NCBI GenBank assembly: GCA_028282505.1
Contig: JANQHV010000259.1
Location: forward strand, 1-51,639
Length of the DNA stretch: 51,639 bases
Reading direction: 5' to 3'
Source of the DNA: SAR324 cluster bacterium
GTDB taxonomy: Bacteria > SAR324 > NAC60-12
Positions 25,073 to 34,195 of the stretch are shown here, in pieces. Positions within the stretch are counted from its first letter, which is position 1; each line of letters begins with the position of its first letter. A program made the translations under genes and the position numbers. The notes beneath the pieces are model-generated. The model was not told the DNA's origin and did not search any database. It saw only the letters and a list, made by a program, of their open reading frames with translations.

Positions 25073-26716
25073 TTAACCGTTTAAAACCGTATCCACAATG
25101 CTTTGTGCTTCTTCCTGGATTTTCTTCAAATGTTCAGAGCTTTGAAAGCTTTCTGCATAGATTTTATAGACATCTTCTGTGCCAGAAGGACGAGCGGCAA
25201 ACCAGCCATTTTCTGTGACCACCTTCAGACCACCAATGGCAGCATTGTTGCCAGGAGCATTGGTCAATTTCATGGTGATGGGTTCGCCTGCCAATTCGCT
25301 GGCCTTGACTTCGTCAGGGGAAAGTTGCTTCAATTTATTTTTTTGTTCACGATTTGCAGGGGCATCGATTCTTTCGTAGACAGGAGCACCAAATTTTTCT
25401 TCCATCATCTTATAATGCTCTCCTGGGTCTTTCCCGGTTTTTGCCGTAATTTCTGCAGCCAGTAAATCCAGGATGATTCCATCTTTATCAGTTGTCCAGA
25501 CGGTACCATCTTTCCGCAAAAAGGAAGCACCTGCACTTTCTTCTCCACCAAAGCCAAACGATCCATCAACCAGGCCATCCACAAACCATTTGAATCCAAC
25601 GGGTACTTCTACCAGCTTCTTCCCCATATCAGCAGCCACTCGATCAATCATTGCACTGGAAACCAAGGTCTTTCCAATGGCAGTACCTGCTTTCCAACCA
25701 GCTCGATTCTGAAACAGGTAAGAAATCGCAACCGCCAGATAATGATTTGGATTCATCAGTCCAACACTTTTCGTTACAATACCGTGTCGATCATAATCGG
25801 CATCATTGCCAAAAGCGACATCAAAGCGATCTTTCAATTCAATCAGTCCAGCCATGGCGTAAGGAGAGGAACAATCCATGCGGATTTTTCCATCCCGATC
25901 CACACGCATGAAAGAAAAAGTAGGATCGACATTGGGATTGACCACTTCTAAATTCAAAGAATACTCCTCTGCAATGGGAGCCCAAAACTCAACGCCAGAG
26001 CCTCCCATTGGATCCACGCCAATTTTCAGGCCTGCTGACGCGATGGCTTCCATGTCGACCACATTCTTCAAATCAGCAATATAAGGACGCATGAAATCAT
26101 ATTCTTCTGTTGTAGACGCTTTCAGGGCTTTTTCAAACGGAATTCGTTTTACATCCTTCAATCCGTTTTGCATGATTTCATTAGCACGGTTTTGAATTAA
26201 TGTTGTCAAGTCAGAATCTGCTGGCCCACCATTGGTTGGATTGTACTTAAACCCTCCATCATCCGGGGGATTATGAGAAGGAGTGATCACCACGCCATCC
26301 GCCAACCCTGCTGTTTTGCCTTGGTTGTATGTCAGGATAGCATGAGAGACGACGGGAGTTGGTGTGTAGCCCATACCTGCCTGAATACGAATGGTCATTT
26401 CATTGGCAGCAAATACTTCAATAGAAGTTGCCAGAGCGGCCTCTGATAACGCATGAGTGTCCATCCCAATAAACAAAGGCCCCTTCAAGCCTTGCTGCAA
26501 GCGATACTCGCAAAGCGCCTGGCTGATTGCTAAAATATGATCTTCGTTGAATTTATTTTTTAAGGAAGAACCACGATGTCCAGAAGTTCCAAAAGCCACC
26601 TGCTGATCCGGATTATTGGGGTCCGGTTTCTTGGTATAATAAGCAGTAAGGAGTCTGGGAATGTTGACCAGTATGTCATGAGGGGCGGGTTTTCCTGCTA
26701 ATTCATGTAATGCCAT
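25073..26716 (-). CDS. pgm: Phosphoglucomutase (alpha-D-glucose-specific)
   Basis: 547 residues, the same length as E. coli Pgm. The catalytic phosphoserine is S147 in [12 protein letters not shown], the metal loop is DADYDRHG, the sugar-binding loop is GGEESAG, and the phosphate-binding loop near the end is RPSGTED. The enzyme interconverts glucose 1-phosphate and glucose 6-phosphate, linking glycolysis with glycogen and cell-wall sugar synthesis; a branching enzyme gene lies 9 kb away. The gene is convergent with the STAS cluster and stands alone. Confidence 0.95.
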   Translation of the reverse strand: MALHELAGKPAPHDILVNIPRLLTAYYTKKPDPNNPDQQVAFGTSGHRGSSLKNKFNEDHILAISQALCEYRLQQGLKGPLFIGMDTHALSEAALATSIEVFAANEMTIRIQAGMGYTPTPVVSHAILTYNQGKTAGLADGVVITPSHNPPDDGGFKYNPTNGGPADSDLTTLIQNRANEIMQNGLKDVKRIPFEKALKASTTEEYDFMRPYIADLKNVVDMEAIASAGLKIGVDPMGGSGVEFWAPIAEEYSLNLEVVNPNVDPTFSFMRVDRDGKIRMDCSSPYAMAGLIELKDRFDVAFGNDADYDRHGIVTKSVGLMNPNHYLAVAISYLFQNRAGWKAGTAIGKTLVSSAMIDRVAADMGKKLVEVPVGFKWFVDGLVDGSFGFGGEESAGASFLRKDGTVWTTDKDGIILDLLAAEITAKTGKDPGEHYKMMEEKFGAPVYERIDAPANREQKNKLKQLSPDEVKASELAGEPITMKLTNAPGNNAAIGGLKVVTENGWFAARPSGTEDVYKIYAESFQSSEHLKKIQEEAQSIVDTVLNG

Positions 26717-26850
26717 AAAGAATCCTGAGAAATGAGTGAAGTGAAATGGTTGTCGTACATGCGAGCCTGATAATTTGTATAAGAATCATACTAATTTTTC
26801 AACCCTAAATCCGATAGAGATTTGGAAATTTGGTCTATGTTGTGCTTTTC

Positions 26851-26879
26851 TTGACTTTAATGAGATTCGAACTTGTAAT
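26851..26879 (+). promoter_or_regulatory. Candidate sigma-70 promoter for the TerB/DUF2225-like gene
   Basis: TTGACT at 26851-26856, 17 nt, then TGTAAT at 26874-26879. Both hexamers are one base from consensus and the spacing is ideal. It lies about 50 nt upstream of the GTG start at 26931. Confidence 0.5.
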
Positions 26880-26930
26880 ACAACCTCAAAAAAATATACC
26901 ATATATTGATCACTAGCGGAGGTGTTGATT

Positions 26931-28499
26931 GTGAAAAAAAATGAAAAAACAATGGAAGAGTTTCTGAACTCTTTAGATCCTGAAATCAAAAGATGGTTTG
27001 CGAAATCAATTGCTGGAGTCATCATATCAGATGGAGTGGTTGATAAATATGAAATAGAATTCTTGCGACAAATTCTGTCATTTTTAGATGATCAGGAAGA
27101 TATCAACACTTTACTCAGCCTGGTAAAATCGATGGAGTTTCCCAAATTAGAACCGTTAAACATCGAAAAAGAAAAAGCACTTACGATCTTAAAATACCTG
27201 GTTCAGTTTATTGTCATCGATGATGATTTTCATCCAGAGGAAGAAAAGTTTTTCAGGAAGGTTGTTAAACTATTGGGTTTCTCTTCAAATGTGGCAGATA
27301 AATTTCTAAATATCGCTGATCACCTAACCAGAGTAGCGATTCTGTGTCGCGTGCAGGCAAAGGGGAATGTAGAAACAGCACGATGTGTTTATATTGGTCA
27401 GGAAGGATGCGTGCTCTCCATGAAAAACATAGTCAATCCACAAACCTCGATGTCTTTGGAATTCCATCCTCCGCCAACTGAGTCTGACGAAGAACCAGAA
27501 ATATTCTATGCCCCCATTTCAGCCAAAGTGCATCGGTTTGATAAAAAAAAGGAGGGGATTGTTCATGTCAAGGTGCTTTATAATCACTCTGTCTCGATCA
27601 ATCATGGAGTCCCTCAATACTATGATCCAGAATCCTATCAGGGCATTGTTCAACCCATATCTTCGGATAACAAGTCGCTTGCTGGAATCAAAGTACAGTG
27701 CCGCAACTGCAGACAGCGGAACATTCCCTTCTGGAGTGTGAACAAGGGCAGCATGGCCACTCAGGATAATATTTTTGGTACGACGATATATACGACTGCT
27801 CAAGAAGGCTTTGATTTTTGCGACTACAACCAATTACAGACGATCACGTGCCCAAACTGTTTTTTTTCTTCTACCCAGGAAGCCTTGTTTCATAGCCAGG
27901 GAACCTGGCCCTTTCCACTTTCCTATGATCTAGAAGCCTTCATCCGTCAATGGGAGGTTGGTCATCAACACCGACAAGGACGTATCCATGAATTGGGGGA
28001 CACCTCCTGGATGCTCAGTGACGACCGTACAGAAGAACAGGCCATTTTGGCTTTTGATCTGGCAATCGAAACACACGACTTATTGAGTACATGCGATTCA
28101 CAAAATAGCCATGTCTTTCATCAAAGCCTGATTGGGGTATACCTGATGATCCAGGCTGAATTACTCATGGGAACCGGAAAAGCACTGGCTGCCGACCAAA
28201 AACTTTCTCTGGTCATTCGTCGCTTGGGCCCCATCTTTTCTTCAATGAACCCAATTATGCAAATCCGGATGGCGAGAAGCCTGGGAATGATTCATCTGTA
28301 CCGAATGGAAGAAGACAAATTCTCCCGATATAAACAATTTCTAGATGCTGCCAATCGCTCTGACAAATTTAAGAAAAGTGCTTCTGCAGAAAAAACCATA
28401 AAAGCCAGTCTGGACATCATGGAGCATGCTCTTCACAACAAAGATGCCTACCACAAAGGAAGCCGTACCAATTTCCAAAGAGAATTAGATAATGGATAA
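26931..28499 (+). CDS. TerB-like/zinc-ribbon multidomain protein (DUF2225-like)
   Basis: 522 residues from the GTG at 26931, chosen because GGAGGT lies 7 nt upstream; a GTG at 26922 overlaps that site. The N-terminus (~20-120) is a helical TerB-like domain, with acidic metal-binding type motifs (IISDGVVDKYEIEFL, IVIDDDFHPEEEKFF). The middle (~125-230) is a beta domain of PilZ-like appearance. Then come two C-x-x-C pairs (CRNC, CPNC) within a DUF2225-like region, ending in a helical, TPR-like tail. Domain names are by eye. The role is unknown; TerB-like domains occur in membrane stress and phage-defence proteins. It overlaps the end of arsC by 15 nt, convergent. Confidence 0.7.
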   Translation: MKKNEKTMEEFLNSLDPEIKRWFAKSIAGVIISDGVVDKYEIEFLRQILSFLDDQEDINTLLSLVKSMEFPKLEPLNIEKEKALTILKYLVQFIVIDDDFHPEEEKFFRKVVKLLGFSSNVADKFLNIADHLTRVAILCRVQAKGNVETARCVYIGQEGCVLSMKNIVNPQTSMSLEFHPPPTESDEEPEIFYAPISAKVHRFDKKKEGIVHVKVLYNHSVSINHGVPQYYDPESYQGIVQPISSDNKSLAGIKVQCRNCRQRNIPFWSVNKGSMATQDNIFGTTIYTTAQEGFDFCDYNQLQTITCPNCFFSSTQEALFHSQGTWPFPLSYDLEAFIRQWEVGHQHRQGRIHELGDTSWMLSDDRTEEQAILAFDLAIETHDLLSTCDSQNSHVFHQSLIGVYLMIQAELLMGTGKALAADQKLSLVIRRLGPIFSSMNPIMQIRMARSLGMIHLYRMEEDKFSRYKQFLDAANRSDKFKKSASAEKTIKASLDIMEHALHNKDAYHKGSRTNFQRELDNG

Positions 28500-28838
28500 A
28501 ACATTTTCGGGAGGACGGCCAATCACGGCTTTATCACCTGCTATCACAATTGGACGTTCGATCAGTATCGGGTGATTGATCATCAATTCTAACCATTCTT
28601 CCAGATCGTACTTGTCATTTTCTGAGAGATTCAATTCCTGGGCGATATTTTCTTTAAAGCGAATGAGTTCTTGTGGTCTTTTGTCGAGAAGCTGCAAAAT
28701 TCTTTTCAAATCAGCTTTAGTGGGTGGAGTTTCCAGGTAATTGACAATCGTCAAGTCTACGTTTTTTTCTTCCAGTATTTGAAGCGTTGCACGGCTCTTA
28801 CTACAACGTTGATTATGATAGATAGTCGTTTTCATCAT
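28485..28838 (-). CDS. arsC: Arsenate reductase, glutaredoxin-dependent ArsC family
   Basis: 117 residues. The active-site cysteine is C12 in HNQRCSKSR, and the C-terminal segment HPILIERPIVI...IGRPPENV is the family hallmark. The enzyme reduces arsenate to arsenite with glutathione and glutaredoxin. No arsB or arsR is adjacent, so it may also be a YffB-like relative with another role. The ribosome site AAAGGAG lies very close to the first ATG; the second ATG at 28835 is better spaced. Confidence 0.88.
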   Translation of the reverse strand: MMKTTIYHNQRCSKSRATLQILEEKNVDLTIVNYLETPPTKADLKRILQLLDKRPQELIRFKENIAQELNLSENDKYDLEEWLELMINHPILIERPIVIAGDKAVIGRPPENVLSII

Positions 28839-28920
28839 GCTCCTTTCTTTTAAATAGTTCAGTGATAGGGCTATCCACTTAAGGTGGAACAGTTAATAAA
28901 ATCAGTTTCTTACCAGCCCT

Positions 28921-31518
28921 TCAAATCCGTTCCTTCAGGTCTTCAATCAATTTTGGCATTTTTTGTAATGTTCCTTCATAGCCTGCCAGATCAAAAATTT
29001 CAATTTGTGCTTTCAACTGAGTACTCCATTTCAATAAGGGTTGGTAATTATACGCCTTGCCCAATGCCTCCACTTGTTGTCCAAACGCCTGTACCTCACT
29101 CATGGCACCAATTTCCAAGTTTTTCCAAACTTCCATTGTAGTATTTTCAAGCGTTTGCAAAAGATCGGTCAATGGGCCCTGCTGCTCATGGGATTCCTTT
29201 TCGAAATCAGGGTCAGCCGGGATGTTTTGTTGAACCGGAGTTGCAGGAGCATCAAAAGAATGTTTCAAGAAATTCATCAATTCTTGCATCAAGGCGTGTT
29301 TACTGATGGGTTTTCTTAAATAACCATTGCACAGCTGCAAAATCCTTTCTTCATCATGTTTTAATGCGGAAGCGGTGATCGCAACGATTGGAATATTTTT
29401 TAAAACAGCATCTGCTTTGAGCCGTCGGGAGGTTTCATATCCATTCATCACCGGCATTTTCATATCCATGAGAATTAAATCAGGATGATGCTGTTTCGCC
29501 AGTTCAATCCCTTGTAGGCCGTTTTCGGCTTCAATAATTGTCAAAAAGGAATAGTACAAATACCCTTTGATCAATTCACGATTCAGCTCAATATCCTCAA
29601 CAATGAGAATGGTCGCTGGTTGGAATTGAATCTCATCAAAATTAACAACAGGCATAGAAGGACTGGTTTCGGAAAAAGCAACCAGATGCACGTCTTTAAA
29701 AATGACTGTGAATTTACTACCTCGCCCCTCTTTGCTTTCTACCGTAATTTTGCCATTCATCATCTCAACCAACTGTTTTGTAATTGCTAAACCCAGTCCT
29801 GTGCCTCCATATTTGTCATGGCTTTGTCCTTTTTGTTGTTCAAAGACTCCGAATATCTGACTTTGTTGATCGAGAGAAATGCCAATTCCTGTATCCTCAA
29901 TAGAAAATTGTAAATTCACATAATGCTTATCGGATTCATGATACTGGCATTGTGCAGTCAACTTCACCCAACCTTTATCTGTAAACTTGAAGGCATTGCT
30001 CAATAAATTCAATAAAATTTGCCGTACACGAAATTCATCAATCAAAATCATCGTAGGCAGCTCTGGAGAAAAATCCACCAAAAATTCTATCTTTTTTTCT
30101 TCCATTTTTTGTTCAAACATGGATTTCATTTCTTCAAGCAGTTCGGATGATTTGACGGGGGAGTATTCTAAATCCAGTTTACCTGCTTCAATTTTAGAAA
30201 AATCCAGGATGTCATTGATCAGTTTTAACAACGTCTTGCCACTGGAGTGGATAGCGGCAGTGTGTTTTTTATAGACTGGATTTTTCAATTGATTTTTTAG
30301 AATTTCAGCAAATCCCAGTATGGAATTCATGGGTGTACGAATTTCGTGGCTCATGTTGGCCAGGAAGATACTCTTAGCCTGATTGGCTCTTTCGGCTTCC
30401 TGTTTTGCTTCTAATAATGCCTTTTCGGCTTCTTTCTTTTCGGTGATATCCTGTTTGATGGTCACAAAGTTAGTGATCCTGTGTTGATCATCAAAAACAG
30501 GTGCAATCGAACTGGACTCCCAGTACAATTCTCCATTCTTTCTTTTATTACAAAACTCCCCTTCCCAAACCTGTCCTGCCTGAATGACTTGCCATAATTC
30601 ATGATAAAACGTTTCATCATGATACCCCGATCTCAAGATGTTTAGATTTTTTCCGATGGCTTCGTCACCATCGAACCCGCAAATTTCAGTGAAGGCAGGG
30701 CTCACATATTCAATATTTGCTTTTTGATCAGTAATGACTACTGCAACAGGGCTCTGTTCGACAGCCCTTTTCAACTTACGCAGTTCTTCTTCAGTATGTT
30801 TACGTTCCGTGATATCTTCGACCATTGCTATAAAAATTTGTTCTTCTTGGCTATGTACCACAGATACCGTCAAATTGGCCCACATGATATCACCATTTTT
30901 TTTAATATACCGCTTTTCCATATGGTATTGATTTCGTTTTCCCGCAATAGCCGCCTCAATCAAATGAAGGTTTTTTTCAACATCGTCCGGATGCGTGATG
31001 GGTTGCCAGCCTTTGTTCAATAATTCTTCACTGGAGTATCCTAACATAGCGAGGAGTGCTGGATTGGCTTCCAAAATTTTTGGTTCAGGAGTGGCGAGAG
31101 CAACGCCTAAAGGCGATTTTTCAAAAACTGTTCTAAATTTTTGTTCACTTTCCTTAAGAGACAGCTGTGCTTCATGTTTTGCCTGGATTTCTTTAGGCAA
31201 CCAGTTTTTTATCAGCATAAAAAGAATCAATGTGCCTGCGAAGACGTTGATGGACTTGGGAATCAGGGTAAATTGCCCTAGAACTGGAGAAATGCCTGTT
31301 GGCAACAGTCCTTGTTGAGAACTGACAGACATGCCAAAGTAAACGCTTTCAAATAGTGTTCGAAACGCATCAATGGAAAGAATGATCAATAGGATGACCA
31401 TACTGGAGTCCAGTTTGTCTCTTTGTCGTAAATGTACTAAGTAAATGACAAAAATGGACGACCAAAGTACGATCAGGATGAGGTAAATGACAATGGTTAA
31501 CACACCAGAAATCTGCAT
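28921..31518 (-). CDS. Hybrid sensor histidine kinase with two PAS domains and receiver
   Basis: 865 residues. Three hydrophobic helices (~5-30, 40-60, 80-105) anchor it in the inner membrane. Two PAS domains follow (~125-240 and ~250-365), each with a PAC-like end (MVEDITERK, IKQDITEKK). The HisKA helix has H391 in ANMSHEIRTP, then a full ATPase domain, then a receiver (~640-755) with D in LILMDMKMP. The C-terminal ~110 residues are a helical bundle like those that follow the receiver in other such kinases, but no phosphorelay histidine is evident. The first gene downstream in its direction is arsC, 82 nt away. Signal unknown. Confidence 0.93.
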   Translation of the reverse strand: MQISGVLTIVIYLILIVLWSSIFVIYLVHLRQRDKLDSSMVILLIILSIDAFRTLFESVYFGMSVSSQQGLLPTGISPVLGQFTLIPKSINVFAGTLILFMLIKNWLPKEIQAKHEAQLSLKESEQKFRTVFEKSPLGVALATPEPKILEANPALLAMLGYSSEELLNKGWQPITHPDDVEKNLHLIEAAIAGKRNQYHMEKRYIKKNGDIMWANLTVSVVHSQEEQIFIAMVEDITERKHTEEELRKLKRAVEQSPVAVVITDQKANIEYVSPAFTEICGFDGDEAIGKNLNILRSGYHDETFYHELWQVIQAGQVWEGEFCNKRKNGELYWESSSIAPVFDDQHRITNFVTIKQDITEKKEAEKALLEAKQEAERANQAKSIFLANMSHEIRTPMNSILGFAEILKNQLKNPVYKKHTAAIHSSGKTLLKLINDILDFSKIEAGKLDLEYSPVKSSELLEEMKSMFEQKMEEKKIEFLVDFSPELPTMILIDEFRVRQILLNLLSNAFKFTDKGWVKLTAQCQYHESDKHYVNLQFSIEDTGIGISLDQQSQIFGVFEQQKGQSHDKYGGTGLGLAITKQLVEMMNGKITVESKEGRGSKFTVIFKDVHLVAFSETSPSMPVVNFDEIQFQPATILIVEDIELNRELIKGYLYYSFLTIIEAENGLQGIELAKQHHPDLILMDMKMPVMNGYETSRRLKADAVLKNIPIVAITASALKHDEERILQLCNGYLRKPISKHALMQELMNFLKHSFDAPATPVQQNIPADPDFEKESHEQQGPLTDLLQTLENTTMEVWKNLEIGAMSEVQAFGQQVEALGKAYNYQPLLKWSTQLKAQIEIFDLAGYEGTLQKMPKLIEDLKERI

Positions 31519-32003
31519 AGGATGACTCCTCTGTTTCTCTCAAAATCAAATATATGGTCTTCTCTATCTCTTTTTCTGAAGTTTCATATTTTTATCGATA
31601 ATATAATACAGTTTGGTACCTAATCCAAACAAAAACTAACGTTAAAATGTGTGTTATGAGCAAGCAATACTGTCAGCAAGCTAGGTAGTATCCTGTGATT
31701 TTCTTTTTGTTAATTTTAAAAGCATAATGGTTTCAAAGGCTTGCCATACCCAATCGGCACGCCAACCGGCTATCCACTCAAGGCGGGACAGTATTGATTT
31801 AATTGATAAACTTTGCTTTGCCGTGTCATGCCCGATCGGAACCGGCTGCTTGTCCGGCATCCAGAGTACTTTCCCTTGGATTGCGGCGGGGCTGTTGTTC
31901 CAGGTGAGCCGACATGTCGGACCACCGGAATGACAAAAATAGAAAGTCACACCACACTAGGTATTGACTTGCTGGATCAGGAGAGTGGATTGAGGAGTGC
32001 CGT
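31519..32003. other. Intergenic region with repeat, before the hybrid kinase
   Basis: 485 nt between the divergently oriented ends of the kinase and apaG. About 110 nt are the dispersed repeat at 31824-31935. Nothing else coding is recognisable. Confidence 0.5.
31824..31935. repeat. Dispersed palindromic repeat (third copy)
   Basis: Starts TGTCATGCCCGATCGG and ends CCACCGGAATGACA. The right part (31876-31935) matches 16234-16291, and the whole TGTCAT...ATGACA layout matches the 4.45-kb copy. The central GCCGACATGTCGG palindrome is unchanged. Confidence 0.75.
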
Positions 32004-32390
32004 TCAATTGATGACGGTGGGTAGAGCCAGCGTGAAGCAAGGAATTTGGATATCAAACAGAGTTCCGTGATCATCCTGCATTTGATAGGTTCCTTCCATG
32101 GTTCCCAACGGTGTTTTAAAATGAGATCCGCTCATGTATTCATATTCCTCACCTGGTGCAAGAATGGGTTGTTCTCCGACGACTCCCGGCCCTTTGACTT
32201 CATTCACCTCTCCATCGCTATCAGTAATGATCCAATGTCGACTGATCAGTTGAACGGTTTTAGAACTAAAATTTTTCAGTTGAACCCGATAGGCAAATAC
32301 ATAAAGTTCGCCTTCTGGATCTGATTGTTCAGGAATGTAAAATGATTCTACACTCACTTCAATTCCTTCAGTAATTGCTCTTTCAATCAT
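32004..32390 (-). CDS. apaG: ApaG protein
   Basis: 128 residues, a DUF525 beta-sandwich. Typical features are RHWIITDSDGEVNEVKGPGVVGEQPIL and the C-terminal half MEGTYQMQDDHGTLFDIQIPCFTL. ApaG is linked to diadenosine tetraphosphate metabolism and metal/stress responses, but its molecular role is unsettled. GAGGTG precedes the ATG. It starts 17 nt after the hisHF stop, so the two are probably one operon. Confidence 0.9.
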   Translation of the reverse strand: MIERAITEGIEVSVESFYIPEQSDPEGELYVFAYRVQLKNFSSKTVQLISRHWIITDSDGEVNEVKGPGVVGEQPILAPGEEYEYMSGSHFKTPLGTMEGTYQMQDDHGTLFDIQIPCFTLALPTVIN

Positions 32391-32407
32391 AATGTCACCT
32401 CAATTTC

Positions 32408-33985
32408 TTAAACAACCTCCCTGATTTCTACTTTCCCGGTTAGATAATTCTTAACATCGGCCACAGTCGTTTCCCGCCGGTGAAAAATACCAGCAGCTAA
32501 TGCCGATTCGGCATGAGATTCAGCAAAAACCTCATGGAAATGTTCAGCGCAACCAGCACCGCTGGAAGCAATCACAGGAATAGAAACCGCGTTTTTAACA
32601 GCATTGATCAATTCGAGATCAAATCCTTCATTAGTACCGTCTCGGTCAATACAATTCAAGAGAATTTCTCCAGCTCCCAGTTCTTCACAAGCCTGGGCAA
32701 AAGTGATTGCGTCCAGATCCCGTCCTTCTCTTCCCCCTTTGATCGTACATTGATACCAGCAATATTGTTCACTATTTGGTCCAGGAATAGAAGTTTTGAT
32801 AGTTTGATGTGTCACATCATCCGGTGCGGACACATAGACTCGCCTTGGGTCCACAGAAATAACCACTGCTTGATTTCCATACACACGGGCGATTTCTTCA
32901 ATGGCACTCTTTCCGGTTTTCACTTTGGTTTTCTGATATTCTTCCACAATCAGCACGGCATCACTGCCGATAGAGACTTTATCCGCTCCTGAACGAAAAT
33001 ACTCTGCAGCCACTTCCAGGGCCGAATACGATTTACCGTTTTGATCCGTAAAATTTCGGATTCCTCCTCCAATGGTCAGAGGGACAAACACATTTTTGGA
33101 AGTTTGCTTCAAAACCTCCAGCATCGGCATATCTTCCAGGGGAAAATCACGAAAGCCGGTAATATTGAGAAACGTGATTTCATCAGCGCCATCTTCATAG
33201 TACCTGTGTGCCAATTCTACCGGTTTCCCAAGATTTCTGACGTTGCCCTTCTCCCGCACATCATACTGATCTCCTTTGGTCACCACCAGATCTCCCTGGT
33301 CATTGGCTCGTACATCCAGACAGGCAATGATGCGTTTAGAAAGTTTCGTGTTTTTTATAATTTGCAGGGGTTTTTCCTGCTTATGGTGCATCTCCAGGTA
33401 ATTTTTCAAAAGCTGAAGACCAGCCTGTCCACTTTTTTCAGGGTGAAACTGGGTTGCAATAATATTTCCCTGCTGAATACTGCTGACAAATGAATATTCA
33501 TAATCCGTCCTTGTGAGAGCAACTGTTTCGTCTTTTGGAGCAACATGGTAAGAATGCACAAAGTAAAATTTTTCATTACCTTTCAGCCCATCAAAAAGAG
33601 GAGAGGTTTGTTGGATATTCAAGCCATTCCAACCAATATGAGGAACGGCCAATTCAATGGAAAATCGCTTTACGGTTCCAGGCAAAAACCCCAACCCTGG
33701 TGAATCCGGAGCTTCTTCACTTCCTTCGAAGAGTGCCTGGAGTCCCAGACAAATACCCAAAAAGGAGCGATCCGATTGCAGGTAGGTTAGTAACGGCTGA
33801 ACATAATTCTTCCGTTGGAGGATCTGCATCATGCTGCCAAAAGCCCCTACCCCCGGGAATACAAGCTTTTCGGCACTCAAAATATCTTCTGCGCATTGAA
33901 CAGTTTTCACTGTTTCGCCTAAACTCTCTATGGCATTGATGACACTGCGGACATTTCCTGCACCATAATCCAATAAGGTAATCAT
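32408..33985 (-). CDS. hisHF: Imidazole glycerol phosphate synthase, HisH-HisF fusion
   Basis: 525 residues. The N-terminal ~205 are the HisH glutaminase with C79 in GICLGLQ and the H181-x-E183 pair. The rest is the HisF cyclase, with D224 (RIIACLDV) and the second aspartate in IDRDGTNEGFD. The enzyme makes IGP and AICAR from PRFAR in histidine synthesis. A single fused chain is the fungal and plant (HIS7) form; ordinary bacteria have separate hisH and hisF. The HisF part contains the eukaryote-type insert with VRNLGKPVEL, FLNITGFRDFP and RVYGNQAVVISVDPRRVYV. The gene pairs with apaG, not with other his genes. Lateral transfer is a reasonable inference. Confidence 0.93.
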   Translation of the reverse strand: MITLLDYGAGNVRSVINAIESLGETVKTVQCAEDILSAEKLVFPGVGAFGSMMQILQRKNYVQPLLTYLQSDRSFLGICLGLQALFEGSEEAPDSPGLGFLPGTVKRFSIELAVPHIGWNGLNIQQTSPLFDGLKGNEKFYFVHSYHVAPKDETVALTRTDYEYSFVSSIQQGNIIATQFHPEKSGQAGLQLLKNYLEMHHKQEKPLQIIKNTKLSKRIIACLDVRANDQGDLVVTKGDQYDVREKGNVRNLGKPVELAHRYYEDGADEITFLNITGFRDFPLEDMPMLEVLKQTSKNVFVPLTIGGGIRNFTDQNGKSYSALEVAAEYFRSGADKVSIGSDAVLIVEEYQKTKVKTGKSAIEEIARVYGNQAVVISVDPRRVYVSAPDDVTHQTIKTSIPGPNSEQYCWYQCTIKGGREGRDLDAITFAQACEELGAGEILLNCIDRDGTNEGFDLELINAVKNAVSIPVIASSGAGCAEHFHEVFAESHAESALAAGIFHRRETTVADVKNYLTGKVEIREVV

Positions 33986-34195
33986 GTGTTCCTATACTGC
34001 TAATTTTACTTCACTGCTCAAAAAACATCTCTGTGTCTTCATGGCAAATACGAAAAAGACTTCAAATACTATCAGAAGAAACTATCAAAGTAAATTTTGA
34101 CAAGATAAATATTTCTCTTTTGAGAGTAATTTTGGTATTCTTCTAATTTTTTTTAAGCTTGACTAGTCCATTTACTATTATTCAAAATAACCTAC

